A stretch of 64,000 nt of DNA from Branchinecta lynchi (GCA_023053575.1 JAKZAP010000010.1:21264628-21328627); one strand, 5' to 3'. Shown: positions 30,774-42,725, counted from the first letter of the stretch. Notes: a model not told the origin generated them from the sequence alone. Numbers and translations are program-made.

Positions 30774-32087
30774 CAAGAGCTACGAGCTCATATGACACTT
30801 GTCAATGATATATCTAGTGTCTGCTAGGTGTCTTCCCACCAAGTTTCATCTCGACCCCTCCACTCATAGCGTTTCCCAAGATTTCCGGTTGCCCCCTCCA
30901 GCTCCCCCCAAAAGTCACCGGATCCGGTCCGGATTTTAAGTGGGTCGTCTGAGGCATGAGGTCGTTCCAAATATCAAGTTTCATCGAGATCCGGTCACCC
31001 GTTCAAAAGTTATAAATACCTCAAGATTCCGGATTCCCCCTCCCTCCACTCCCCCCGCAGTGCCCGAATCGGCTCGGTTATGTCAATGATGTGTCTAGTG
31101 TTTGCTAGGTGTCTTCCCACCAAGTTTCATCTCGATCCCTCCACTCATAGCGTTTCCCAAGATCTCCGGTTGCCCCCTGCAGCTCCCCCCAAAAGTCACC
31201 GGATCCGGTCCAGATTTTAAGTGGGTCGTCTGAGGTATGAGGTCTTTCCAAATATCAAGTTCCATCGAGATCCGATCACCCGTTCAAAAGTTATAAATAC
31301 CTCAAGATTCCGGATTCCCCCTCCCTCCACTCCCCCCACAGTACCCGAATCGGCTCGGTTATGTCAATGATGTATCTAGTGTTTGTTAGGTGTCTTCCCA
31401 CCAAGTTTCATCTCGATCCCTCCACTCATAGCGTTTCCCAAGATTTCCGGTTGCCCCCTCCAGCTCCCCCCAAAAGTCACCGGATCCGGTCCGGATTTTA
31501 AGTAGGTCGTCTGAGGCATGAGGTCTTTCCAAATATCAAGTTCAATCGAGATCCGATCACCCGTTCAAAAGTTACAAATACCTAAAGATTCCGGATTCCC
31601 CCTCCCTCCACTCCCCCCCACAGTGCCCGAATCGGCTCGGTTATGTCAATGATGTATCTAGTGTTTGCTAGGTGTCTTCCCACCAAGTTTCATCTCGATC
31701 CCTCCACTCATGGCGTTTCCCAAGATTTCCGGTTGCCCCCTCCAGCTCCCCCCAAAAGTCACCGGATCCGGTCCGGATTTTAAGTGGGTCGTCTGAGGCA
31801 TGAGGTCGTTCCAAATATCAAGTTTCATCGAGATCCGATCACCCGTTCAAAAGTTAAAAATACCTCAAGATTCCGGATTCCCCCTCCCTCCACTCCCCCC
31901 ACGGTGCTCGAATCGGGGAAGTGACTATTTCCAACTTAATCATTTGGGGTCCCTGATACGCCTGCCAAGTTTTATCGTCCTAGCTTATGTGGAAGTGCCC
32001 GAACTAGCAAAACCTGGACAGACCGACGGACGGACAGAAATTGCGATCGCTATATGGCACTTGGCCGAAGGGCAAGTGCCATAAAAA
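30774..32087 (+). mobile_element. family A element, complete, four 281-bp units
   Basis: Start CAAGAGCTACGAGCTCATAT and end hairpin ATGGCACTTG/CAAGTGCCAT (32054-32082) followed by A-run. In between, units beginning GTCAATGATGTATCTAGTG start at 30801, 31082, 31363 and 31645, so the period is 281-282 bp with few differences. A GACGGACGGACAGAAATTGC block precedes the hairpin. No protein frame is conserved among the units. Confidence 0.9.
32054..32082 (+). other. terminal hairpin of family A
   Basis: A perfect 10-bp stem ATGGCACTTG/CAAGTGCCAT with a 9-base loop, followed by AAAAAA. The same stem ends the copies at 52956-52983 (plus) and 53273-53300 (minus). The stem sequence also occurs at the element's opposite end. 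Confidence 0.9.
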
Positions 32088-33690
32088 ACCGAAAATCTCG
32101 TTTTTCTATTTTATTTATTTTATTTTTGAAATATGTTCTTATTGTTCAGGTTATAGGGGAGGAATATTTATTTTCTTTAATGTTTTGTTTGTTATTGGTA
32201 AGCTAAAAAATAATAAATCATTTGAAATCGTTGAAATGTAAGACGTCTGAAAGGGTAATAATGGAACCGCTCAATGGACCATTTTTAGTGGAGTGTTCCA
32301 TGGAACAATCCGCTATTGAGAGCGCTGTAGCAGCTTTCGGCTTTCGGTCTTTAGGCTCCACCGTATTCTGTGGAGCTCATAACTCATAAACCACTGCTAG
32401 TATCAAGTTCATACTTAGTACTAGTGGGTATTGCGGTCTAGTTGTGACTTTTAGGGGTCCCACTCCCCACCCAAACCCGGCTCAGGGACAAATGAGCCCA
32501 GATTGCCCAGTGAATAAGATTGCCCAAGTGCTAAACGGTCATACAACGTACATACAGTAAAGGCGTTTCCCGCGAACCCACAACGTTTGTGGCTCGAAAA
32601 AAGTGTTTCCACGCTCTTTTTTTTTAATTTTATTTATCAACTCTAAATTTAACTTCGCTTTTCAAACTTTTTATTTTTCTATTCAACATTCTCATAAAAA
32701 CTCACTCCCACTTCCAAAAAACCCTTCCTCCATAAGGTCTGTATCTACAACCGAAATCTACCCTTTTTTTATTTTTCTAACAATATTTACTTTTACTTAT
32801 CATATTTCACGACCATTAAATATCTTTACTTCTTTACCATTAACCTACTCATATTTTTAACCATTTTTTTAAAACTAAAAATATATATTACTTTTCTTCA
32901 CTTCAAATCAAGCAAAGTCTCAAGAGTGGCCCGTAAGTACGTTTCCGCGACCAACAAGGATTTCGTGGCTGGAATTTGTGGCTGGAATTTGACAAACAAC
33001 TGTAGATGTGATTTTCTATTTTGCGACTCAAATTCGGCGGGAAATTCTAATCCCAGTCAAAATATTAATGTTGTGGCTTGACGGCCAATCAAATTTTGTT
33101 ATGATTCCCACCCAAGGTGTAAACACATACGCCATCTAGGCAGGCGATAAGTTCAGGTTATTGCTGGTAGACGACGCGTGTCTCTAATTGTCTTCGTTAC
33201 TTGGAAGAAAACGGTGCATCATCATGTATCATCACTTGATAACAACCGGTAGCTATGGCAACTTAAATCTTGTTAACCAAGGAGACTTTTTTTTAACATA
33301 GTAGCTGACTATACATTTAATTGCTTGAGAGAGAAAGAGAAGAGTGCGTCTGAGCCCTAGGCTATCTAGGACATCCCTACCCCTCGTTTTTTGATTGGTT
33401 TTGAGAGCGGAATCTAAGGTCAGGCCCGCCGGTCTTCAGATTTCTACGCTATTAACCAGGTCCCAGTGACCGTAATCAAGACCTAGCCTTATCCACCACC
33501 CTTGAAACCACAGCGATTAATAAGATAAGACAATGTTTCAATGAGGATTCCCCAAATCATTATCTTTAACGTGCTCCTCTATTTAAAAACAGTATCAAAT
33601 TCCATTAGATTTGGTTCAGGGCGTTTGCCGTTTGGTCCCAAATAGAGGAAAATAGTCACGCAAGGCGCTCGGAAGGTTGTATAGTGCTTT

Positions 33691-34143
33691 TTGCGGGCCA
33701 TATATCATAAATTGTTCCGGAGTTTACCATATCCTAAGGAAAAAAGATGTAAAAATTTGAGAAGTTGTTCCTTTAAGTACTGTAAATTTCTGATGTATCT
33801 TCCAAAATCTTTTCGTAATCGTAATTTGGTTTCGAATTTTAACGTTCAGGATAGTATTAATACACTTTTTCGTTCGCATTCAAATCTGTTTTCCCTCCAC
33901 AAACATCCTGCCCTCTCAGCCCATGAAATTATTAGCCAGTTTTTCATTCCTGAACCCGATTAATGTGCTTGTCACTGTGTACAAATTTTTAGTCTATTTA
34001 GTGTGTTTTTTTTATCTATATGAAAAGAATGTTGTCATGTTTATTAACATTGTTTTGTTTAAGTGTTTTAATATGTATATTTTACTTGTGTAATTCATAC
34101 TCCGCTGTTACGCAAAAAGCGGGTCATAAATAAATAAATAAAA
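33691..34143 (+). mobile_element. LINE ORF2 C-terminus with hairpin tail
   Basis: The frame ends SLHKHPALSAHEIISQFFIP EPD then TAA (33961-33963). A 3' UTR follows with CATACTCCGCTGTTACGCAA, AAAGCGGGTCATAAATAAAT, in which CCGCT..AGCGG can pair. The protein resembles other LINE ends only in composition and position. Confidence 0.45.
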
Positions 34144-34251
34144 AAGGGGAATATTTGTAGATGTTTTTGACACAGATCATCAGGCCTTCCAGATGGTCGG
34201 TCTTTGTGACATCATTCTAACAGACCACTCAACAACAGCCACTAAGTCATA

Positions 34252-34388
34252 CACTGTAAAAAGTTTCTCCGAATAAGGATGAAGTATTTGCTATTGGGAT
34301 AAAATTAATCCGAATTAGGTATACTATTACCTTAATAAAGACAAGAGTAATCCCAGTAGCAAATACTGCAAGATTTTTTTTCGCAGTG
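34252..34388. mobile_element. CACTGTAAAAA MITE with proven TA target
   Basis: Termini CACTGTAAAAAG and CGCAGTG are flanked by TA on both sides (34250-34251 and 34389-34390). The matching position in the right palindrome arm (36381-36382) is an empty TA. Confidence 0.92.
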
Positions 34389-34849
34389 TACTTTCTAGCT
34401 AAAAGCATACGAAACAATCAAGATTATTCGAAAAAATAGTGTTTTGACTAGATTCCGACAGGACTATCCATGCGAGGCGAGAACAAACAGTATTTCCTAA
34501 TCCACCGTGTTTTTTTTTTTCTTTTCGGATACACCTACCTCCTGAAACCAAATTTATAAATATTTATAAATATTCGTCCGGTGAGGAAATACAGCTCATA
34601 GTTGGATTCGACATATACTGTTAGCCCCTTATCGATGCTCCCATCGACTTAGACAATTTTTTTACTTCTATCAAAGTCCCGGCTTCTGCCACATTCCGGA
34701 TGAACTAATTAGGTTACAGCAAAAAAATTCAGGTTCAAAATGCAGCATGTATTCCATCGACTTCACAATAAACTTTACTCCTGCAAGATTTCCGGTTTTC
34801 GCCAGATTCCTGTCGTCTACTTGTCCGGCGGGAACATAAAATTCAAAGA

Positions 34850-35011
34850 TAAATTCTTTCAGCCCAAGCTGACTGCGAATCATATTTGATGGTGCAAAAC
34901 GGATACGTCAGCTGAATATTATTGGGGCTATATTTTGGCCCTTCTTGGCAAGGGTGCTCTTCAGGCTCAAAGCCGCTCAGTATACTGGGGAAGCGCGCAG
35001 AGAGAAGTGTC

Positions 35012-35069
<58 letters not shown>

Positions 35070-35262
35070 CCGCTCAAGTTGGAAAAATGAACTTGTGAGA
35101 AACACCATTTTTTTTTGTTTTTGTTTCCCACTAGTTCATTTTTCCAACTTAAGCGGTTGTGAGCCTAAAGAGGACCCTTGCCAAGAAGGGCCGGAACATA
35201 GCTCCAATAAAATTCAGCTGACGTATCCGTTTTGCACCGTCAAATATGAGTAAAAATACTTT
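34850..35262. mobile_element. hammerhead foldback relative with A50 tract
   Basis: Arms share GGATACGTCAGCTGA and CCCTTCTTGGCAAGGGT with the ribozyme family, but the box reads CCTAAAGA and GGAAC, so the ribozyme is lost. An A-run of about 50 bases at 35018-35068 and an AAGCCGCTCAAGTTGGAAAA inverted pair occupy the centre. Confidence 0.7.
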
Positions 35263-35396
35263 CAAATGTCAGAGAATAAAAATAAATCCAAATCCAAACA
35301 CAAACTCGAAATAAAATTGATTTCAAGGCATACGTCCGCACCTATCTTTGTTGAAGGTATCTTCAGCTTTATCACCATCTTCTTTATAAAGCGTCG

Positions 35397-36130
35397 GTTT
35401 TTGGGATCTCAAAACGTAAGTGGAGGGATACCTATGACTTCGCGAAAGTTGTCCTTCTGTCAACAAGATGTCTCACGAAGTGGTTGGGATATTTTTGTTC
35501 AAATTTGGTGTGAGGATGTACTGGGTACAGGGGTTGGTAAATGGGCCCTGTAGCCCATTATTTAGGGGCGGGTGAGTGGGGTTTAAATTAAGGGATGTAG
35601 AAAAAAAAATTCAAGGGGATGTGAGAGTTGAGATATGGGTAAGGAGAGATGCTGGATCCAGAACTGAACTTCAGTATTTCACCGGACAAATAGACCGGAA
35701 TCTGGAAACAAACGGAAAGTTCACAAAAGCAAAGTCCTATCTGAAGTTGAAGAAAAGTCCGGTACAGGGGTACAGAGACATGCTGAATCTGTTTCAGAAT
35801 TTACATGTGGTTTGCTGGGAATCCGGTAAAAACCGTAAAGTTGGTAAGAGTGGAAGTCCTAACTGAAGTGGATTAGAGGTCAATTAGAGCGTTGATTTAT
35901 AAATAAGAATACATACTGAATTTATATTTGAACTTTATGTTCCCGCCGGACAAGTAGACGACAGGAATCTGGCGAAAATCGGAAATTTTGCAGGAGTAAA
36001 GTTTATTGTGAAGTCGATGGAATACATGCTGCATTTTGAACCTGAATTTTTTTGCTGTAACCTAATTAGTTCATCCGGAATGTGGTAGAAACCGGAACTT
36101 TGATAGAAGTAAAAAAAACTGTCTAAGTCG
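35397..36130 (-). mobile_element. family B element inside the palindrome
   Basis: Minus-strand end GTTTTGAGATCCCAAAAACC at the low side, a shrunken microsatellite and several internal units. Its outer part forms the right palindrome arm. Confidence 0.6.
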
Positions 36131-36514
36131 ATCGGAGCATCGATAAGGGGCTAACAGTATATGTCGAATCCAACTATGAGCTGTATTTCCTCACCGGACA
36201 TATTTATAAATATTTATAAATTTGGTTTCAGGAGGTAGGTGTATCCAAGAGAAAAAAAAAAACGGTGGATTAGGAAATACTGTTTGTTCTCGCCTCGCAT
36301 GGATAGTCCTGTCGGAATCTAGTCAAAACACTATTTTTTTCGAATAATCTTGATTGTTTCATATGCTTTTAGCTAGAAAGTATGACTTAGTGGCTGTTGT
36401 TGAGTGGTCTGTTAGTATGATATCAAATGTGCCGGCGTTCGACAAAGACCGAACATCTGCAAGACACTGGTAATCAGTTTTTGCCGTCTCTTTCCAACTC
36501 GTCAGCACAATTTA

Positions 36515-36846
36515 CACTGTCAGAAGTTTCATAACACAACAGAAGGATGTGCTGTTTCAACAGACAGTGCGGAATAGTCAACACTTGGGATGTTAGCTGT
36601 TGTGTTGGAAAACGTTATTCATGAAATGTTATGCATTGCCAGGAAGAGCCAAAAAAGTATCTACTGCCTTTTTTGTTTGTCAAGATGTCTGAAAATTTAG
36701 CATATGCTTTTTGGCGATTATTCGGCTCTTCCTGATGGCAACGATTGTTATGCGTAACATTTTCAAACACAACAGACAACATCTGTTACGCATCGTCTGT
36801 TGAAACTGCGCATCCTTCTGTTTCTGTTATGAAACTTCTGACAGAG
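36515..36846. mobile_element. inverted-repeat element, CTGTCAGAAGTTTCATAACA ends
   Basis: The ends CTGTCAGAAGTTTCATAACA and TTATGAAACTTCTGACAGAG are inverted, and the inner GGAAGAGCC/GGCTCTTCC pair (36651/36722) extends the fold. Confidence 0.75.
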
Positions 36847-37404
36847 TATAAACAGTTTTACTCCAGCATTTATGTCAGGCCACTTCTCGTAAACTGTGTT
36901 AGTTTTGTCAATTTAGTGTATTTTGTAAATGTTTTGCATGTTGACATCTTCTGGCTTTAAGCTATTTGGTATTAAAGTTGACTGATCGATTACCGCCAAA
37001 ACAAAGACAAAACGGCGTTTCGTAAGTTTAAGCTTGTGGGTCGAGTGCATGCAAACAAATATGCCACAAAAAAAAAAAATCGTAATATAAAAAAGAACAC
37101 ACCTCATTTCAACATTTATTTGATTCGCCTCAGGGCTTACACCACGGTATACAGACTTCCCAAGCGTAGCCTATAGCGTTCTGCACAATACCAAAGCGCT
37201 TCAGCAAAATCGTCTGGAGGTATACAAAAAAATCCATCGACTATTTTAAGGACGGATATCCTATAAAATTCAAACACGGTGGGGAAAGAACGCGTCGCAC
37301 ATTAAAGAAGAAGATAAGAGATGGATCAGAACACAGCTACCAGAACTGTGTTTTTTTTTTCGGTTTTAAGGGTTAATACAAAAACATCGAAGATATCAAC
37401 TTAC

Positions 37405-37615
37405 GCCAGATTAGGCCGAATAGATTCCTCTTGGCTGCCGCGTAGTAGACAATGGCAGAAATAAGCAGTGCAACAGCAATCACAGCCGAGACTAAAATGG
37501 TCATATCTCTTGAGGTTGTCCAATCAATTTTGACGATGGCCCGTTCAGTGGCCTCAGGGGAGAGGAGTGAATAGACGATACTATGTCTCAAGCAGGATCG
37601 AGTGTCTCCCCACAC
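37405..37615 (-). CDS. IL-17 receptor-like gene, stalk and transmembrane exon
   Basis: The exon is 211 bases long, from a CTCTTAG acceptor (AG at 37617-37616) to a consensus GTAAGT donor (37404-37399). It starts in phase 0 and ends in phase 1, so it joins the exons on both sides in frame. The peptide begins VWGDTRSCLRHSIVYS, a membrane-proximal stalk, then has one strongly hydrophobic segment (MTILVSAVIAVALLISAIVY) followed by the basic stop-transfer AAAKRN. This predicts a single-pass type I receptor with its N-terminus outside. The first codon is GTG and is an internal codon, not a start. The flanking introns are about 5.4 kb upstream and 10.5 kb downstream and are full of repeats. Confidence 0.75.
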
Positions 37616-37747
37616 CTAAGAGGTTAAAACAGTTGTCATATACAGAATGAGACACCTTAATTTACTGTCACTGGAATTCTGTCGGGATCGTAACGATATT
37701 CTGAACACATACAAAAATCCTCCACTCGGTCGATAATTTGAAACAAA

Positions 37748-38824
37748 AACAAGACCAAAGGTTCCGATGGGATCCCATTTGATGCAGACAATTGGGTCTT
37801 GTCTTCGCCAGATCCAGCATGCGCCAGGCTAATCATCTGAGAAAACCAAGTTTAGATATACCTCTATCAGCCATATCTATTTTGACGACACTGACCGAAA
37901 CTTCCTGCTTTACTTCTGCCAAATTTCCGGTTTCCGGTTTCGGCTGAATTCTGTGCGAACTCCTTGTCCAGCAAAAAAAAAAAGAAAACTCAGAAACGAA
38001 TTCAGCATATCTCCTTATCCCTATAAAAGACATCTAATCAACTTCAAATAAAACTTTCACTTACAAACAAATTTCCGGTTTCAACCGGATTCCAGACAAA
38101 TTATATGTCCGGGTGAAAAATGATTGTCACATACAGACTCAGCGTTTACTTCGCCCTTAATCTGTCATCTAATCAACTTCAAAAGAAACTTTTGCTTTTC
38201 CCAAATTTTCCGGTTTTGGCCGGATTCACGGCAAACTATTTGTCCGGCGAGAAAATGGTTTTCATCATCGTGTTCAGTACGCCTTCTTACTCCTAAATAT
38301 GTCATCTCATCAACTTCAAATGAAACTTTTACTTTTAACCAACTTTCCAGTTTTTGCCGGACTCCGGACGAAGTACTTGCCCGGCGAGGAAATGGTTTTC
38401 ACCATCGTGGTCAGAATGTCTTCTTACCTCTAAATCGAACATTTAATCAACTTCAAATGAAACTTTTACTTTTAACAACTTTCCGGTTTTTGCCGGATTC
38501 CGGGCGAATTACTTGTCGGACGAAAAAATATTCTGTATATTCGTGTTTAGCATGTCTTCTTACCCCATTATCGACTATCACATTAGCGGTTTAAAAATAT
38601 TTTGTTTGGCCCTTAATTTGAACCCCCACCCCTAAATATGGGGCTACAGAGCCCATCTACGAACTTGACCCACTTGGCCCAAAGAATCTTCACACCAAGT
38701 TTCATCAAAATATCTCATTCCCTTCGAGAGTTATCGTGCTGACACACGGACAGACAGACGGACGGACGGACAACTTTTGGGATGTCATAGGTATCCCCCC
38801 ACTTACGTTTTGGGATCCCAAAAA
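37748..38824 (+). mobile_element. family B element, near complete
   Basis: Starts ACAAGACCAAAGGTTCCGATG then GGATCCC and ends TTTTGGGATCCCAAAAAATG. It contains about six internal units of roughly 130 bp and a GACAGACAGACGGACGGACG microsatellite at 38750. It lies about 130 bp upstream (minus-strand sense) of the transmembrane exon. Confidence 0.8.
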
Positions 38825-39349
38825 ATGAGCTTAGTTCATATCAGTCAACCCGTCAGCCTTCTTTGAGGCTATCCACGAAAAACAGGGAAATCGGTCAACA
38901 TTCATTTTGTTACCGTGCATACCAGGCATGGTACTGTTTACCTTAGGAGATTGTTTCCCAGCCAAATTTAATCTCGTTTTTAACCGAAAAGGGCTGGGAA
39001 GTGATAATATAGTTACCTATCAGCACTTATTCACTAAAGTGGCTTAAAGACCCGCTGAAAATGCGTTACTTCGTTGTTCCGCTATTCACGAATAACCGAT
39101 TTTCAAATAGTGAAATTTGTGGTACCTCGGTGCGCTTGTATTTTTGTTGTATGCCTTACGAGAAAGATTTATGAATTTGTTTGTTCAGGCACTAAGCAAT
39201 CTTCACCAATCTCACCACTACCCACTGAAAAGCCGCGTTTGGGTTGAGATTAAAATTTCCGGCGTCATAGTAGAATTTCCGTTGTGGGGACCGCGCAGAT
39301 ATTCTGATTGTCATAACTAGAGTAGATAGTGGAAAATAAATAAAAAATA

Positions 39350-39640
39350 AAACCCTTTCCTGTCATCGCCCCAATCCTGCAGCAAAAACAGCGTCCGTGT
39401 CAAAAATTAATTCTCAGGACTAGTTTTTTCATTATAGTGGTATTTGAAGATAATTCACTTTAATAAGATATTTACAGTCGGTAGAAGCTTCAGTTATTTA
39501 TTACAGGTTTGTTTCCTTCCCCGAAGTTGAACCAGAGGATTGACAGCCTGACGAGGACCCTTGCGGAGAAGCGCCGAAAAATCGCTGATGAAGAATCGTA
39601 GCTGACGTGTCCGTTGTAAACATTGTTTGAATATAAAAAA
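39350..39640. mobile_element. half copy of hammerhead foldback
   Basis: The internal segment (CCCTTTCCTGTCATCGCCCC) plus one right arm ending ACATTGTTTGAATA. The ribozyme has stem II substitutions (GCGGAGAAGCGCC) and AAAUC, so it is probably inactive. Confidence 0.65.
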
Positions 39641-40049
39641 AAATCCCTTTGCAGAATCCAAATAATTCAGCGTATCCAATTCAATGAAACAACAATAAGT
39701 TTGCTTTTCAGTTAAATTTTAAGCAAGATGGTACTCCGTTTAGTTGAAGCACCATGTGAACCCTTTTTAGTGTATATTCGTTGTATCAGTGTAAAGTGCA
39801 GAAGTTCATGTGTTTTGTAGGGAGAGAAGCTTCGGCTTTACCGTTTTTTCTATTAATAAATAAATATACTAGACAGGACCAGGTTCGTTACTATGTGCAG
39901 TTTATTTATATACTGGACTGCATACTGTTGAACTGATTTGTATCGCAGACACTTGACTTTAAAACAACCTGATTTAATCAAGAAAAAGTCTTATTTGTTC
40001 TTGATATTATTCACTGAAGTCCCATAAGCCTTAGCAATAAAAACATATT

Positions 40050-40635
40050 CTTTTTGGGATCCCAAAACGTAAGTCGAGGGATTCCTTTGACATCGCAGAA
40101 GTTCGTCCGTAACTCCGTCCGTCTGTCAGCACGATAACTCTCGAAGGGAATGAGATATTGCGGTAAAACTTGGTGTGGAGATTCTTTGAGTCAAGGTAAA
40201 GGTCGAGTTCGCACATATGCCCGATAGCTGCATATTTAGGGGAGGGGGAGGGGTTTCAAATTAAGGGGCGATTTTTTTTTTTTTTAAATGAGATAGCTGA
40301 TTAAGGAGTAAGACAAAATGCTGAACAAGAATATGAAAAACATTTTCTCGCCGGACAAGTATCTCACACGGAATCCGGCCAAAACCGGAAAGTTTGTTAA
40401 AAGTATTTATCTGAAGTTGATTAGATATCCGATTTAGAGGTTAGGGGACGTGCTGAATCTGAATATGTAAATGATTTTCTCGTCGGACAAGTAGATCGCC
40501 CAGAATCCAGCAAAAACTGGAAAATTTGTCAACAATAGAAAAGTTTGATTTGAAGTTGATTAGAGGTTCGATGTACGGATAGGGAAACATGCTGAATCCG
40601 AATATGAAAATTATTTTCTCGACGGATAAGTAGAA
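40050..40635 (-). mobile_element. family B element, truncated
   Basis: The minus-strand terminus (TTTTTGGGATCCCAAAACGT) is followed by three internal units; the 5' end is missing. Confidence 0.7.
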
Positions 40636-41092
40636 TTGGTTTATTCCACTTGTTATTGCCTTGCTAATGGAAAAGAGGTTTAAAGGTCGGACTGGCTCAA
40701 GCTGTTCGTGCAAGATCTTCAACATTTCTTTGGGTTTTCATTTGCGGTTTGTTTACATTTAAAGATTTTAAAGTGGGATGATTACAAACTAGGATATTTC
40801 AATACTTGTTTGGTTATTGAGGATGTGAAATGTCTTTTTATCTAAAGCTGTTTGCATATAAAATGTGATAAACGTTTTACATTCACACTCCACGTCTGAG
40901 CGCTTGCAGAAGATTTGAATCCGGCCAAAAGGACAAATCCTGTAATCCTGAATCCGGATTCGGATTCGGATTCGCCAATCTCTGGGTACGAATAGTCGGT
41001 GCATGGGACTTAATCGGTCTCTGATTGGCCGAGACCATTGTGAATGCGCCTTATCACGATCTGGTACCGCCACGATTGATACCCCGATGAAA

Positions 41093-41386
41093 AATTTATC
41101 TCAAAATAATACTATGAAGTAGTACGAAAAAGTTGCATGCAGTACTAACAATGCTACTACATGCTTCTACTTCAAGGCTACCGTGTTACTGCATACTACT
41201 ATATGCTACTATTAGTAAGACTGGATGCTACTATGGCAAGACAGGATGCTACTGGATACTACTACATAATAATGGACCAGTCTGAGGCACATGAAATGAT
41301 AGTATTATTTGCTATTGCATAGTATTACATGCAACGTTTTCGTACTACTACCATACTACTACGCAGGATACAAATTTTTTATCGGG
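41093..41386. mobile_element. ATGCTACTA-rich MITE, copy 1
   Basis: Inverted ends CCCGATGAAAAATTTAT and ACAAATTTTTTATCGGG. The interior is dense in TGCTACTA, ACTACATGC and AGTAGTA phrases. The second copy is at 57930-58233. Confidence 0.85.
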
Positions 41387-41600
41387 ACTAGTGCCGCTAT
41401 AGCCGGAGGTTCTAATTTATCTAACATTTTGTTTTATTTTAACCATTTTTTAAACAGATCTTGAGGATCTGGGTACTCCCAGGGTGAATTCCGTATTAAA
41501 AAAAAATTGCGCATATCTCAGATTGTTCACCACTGAAGAACTACAAGTCCACCTACTTTCCTGGTGATATCCGTAACAGCTTTTTTTTTTCAATTTAAAA

Positions 41601-42229
41601 TTCAATCCGAGTAAAAGTAAATGCATCAAGTTTACTCGTAATCGACCAGGTTCCGATAGCGCTACAGTTTCCTTGGGTGATTCCAGTAACCAGCTTTCGT
41701 CGTCCCTAACTTACCTCGGTCTACCACTTGGTACCGACCTGAAAAGTACCCGTGCTGGAATACTCAAACATTTCGACGCGACGGGTAGAGCAGCTTACAG
41801 TCTATTGGATAGTGCGAAACCCGTTGTAGTAGACATATTTTGGCTAGACTTGTCAACGCTTACACAGTCCCCCATCCTAGCCATGTCTCCTTTTTGGAAG
41901 TTATTGAGCATAACTGATTTAAGGACAATCCGTAAATTGATAAGTATGCTAAGTGCCTACTCGGCCTCCCCATGGGCTCGTAACCGCAAAGTTACGCAGT
42001 TTTACGGCTTTGCTGATCCCTTTGTGGTTGTGGCCCAACGCCGTGCCGAGTTTGAATCTTCTCTAGACAGGTGCCATCCGTATTATAGTGCGTTTGTATA
42101 GTCATTTCATTTAGTTTAGTCTGATCTTTTTCTTTCCTTCTTCTTTCCTTTTGTGTTTCATATACTCCATATTTGGCAAGTTCTGTGCCATTTCTATACG
42201 AGTTAAAAATTGTTGATTGATTGATTGAT
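41601..42229 (+). mobile_element. LINE ORF2 C-terminal region and (TGAT)n tail
   Basis: The frame opens with FNPSKSKCIKFTR, the segment that follows the reverse transcriptase catalytic motif, then LTYLGLPLGTDLKSTRAGIL and about 120 more residues to TAG at 42099-42101. A 3' UTR with CATATACTCCATATTTGGCA ends in TTGATTGATTGATAAA. It is 5' truncated, as usual for LINEs. The frame itself is intact to the stop. Confidence 0.75.
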
Positions 42230-42548
42230 AAAGGCTGAAGCTGGACCGGTGGAACAGAACTACCAGAAGTTTGATAAAAGATAACACATGTTTGCATCTC
42301 CTTGTGTCAAACGTTGTGAGAATAGGCCTACTATGATCTTTAAAACGTTATATTTCGCGGAAAGACAAAAAGGTCATAACAGATCTCAAAAAGTCATAAC
42401 AGATCCCCAACAAGATACCTTCAGGGGGTCTTGTTCATCGCATTATATTTATGTCATGTTGTCTATGTAGTACAAATAAATGAATGAATGAATGAATGAT
42501 GTATTCTCATAACATTTAACGCAAGGATGCGCAAACACACGTTTTCTA

Positions 42549-42725
42549 ATAATACATAGATGGCACTTTAGACAAGGGACTTGAATTTCCGTAACATGGG
42601 AATGTGAACTGGTTACATGAATTTGTCTTCGGGCCGGATCACTGTTCCTCTGGCCGGCTTCTACCAGACTATTGTAGTTTCTAGTTTATTGGTTGTGTAA
42701 AGTGCCATCTATGTGTTATTATTAA
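42549..42725. mobile_element. 177-bp element with ATAGATGGCACTTTA ends
   Basis: TAATAATACATAGATGGCAC and GTGCCATCTATGTGTTATTA are inverted ends. The inner block (CCGTAACATGGGAATGTGAA .. CAGACTATTGTAG) is repeated directly just outside at 42726-42818. Confidence 0.7.

Larger units (their letters stand above)
34180..36460. repeat. large imperfect palindrome
   Basis: Left arm 34180-34850 and right arm 35930-36460 are inverted copies (for example AATCCACCGTG..AAATATTTATAAAT..GGATTCGACATATAC). The centre holds a hammerhead-foldback relic and a minus-strand family B tail. The left arm alone contains a MITE (34252-34388). Confidence 0.85.

Noticed and set aside
30774..31910. CRISPR-like regular repeats
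   Set aside because: The period (281 bp) has no unique spacers; it is a transposon-internal tandem repeat in a eukaryotic genome.
39117..39320. 67-codon plus-strand frame starting MWYLGALVFLLYALRERFMN
   Set aside because: It looks like a signal-anchor by composition but has no splice or homology support and sits in unassigned intronic sequence.
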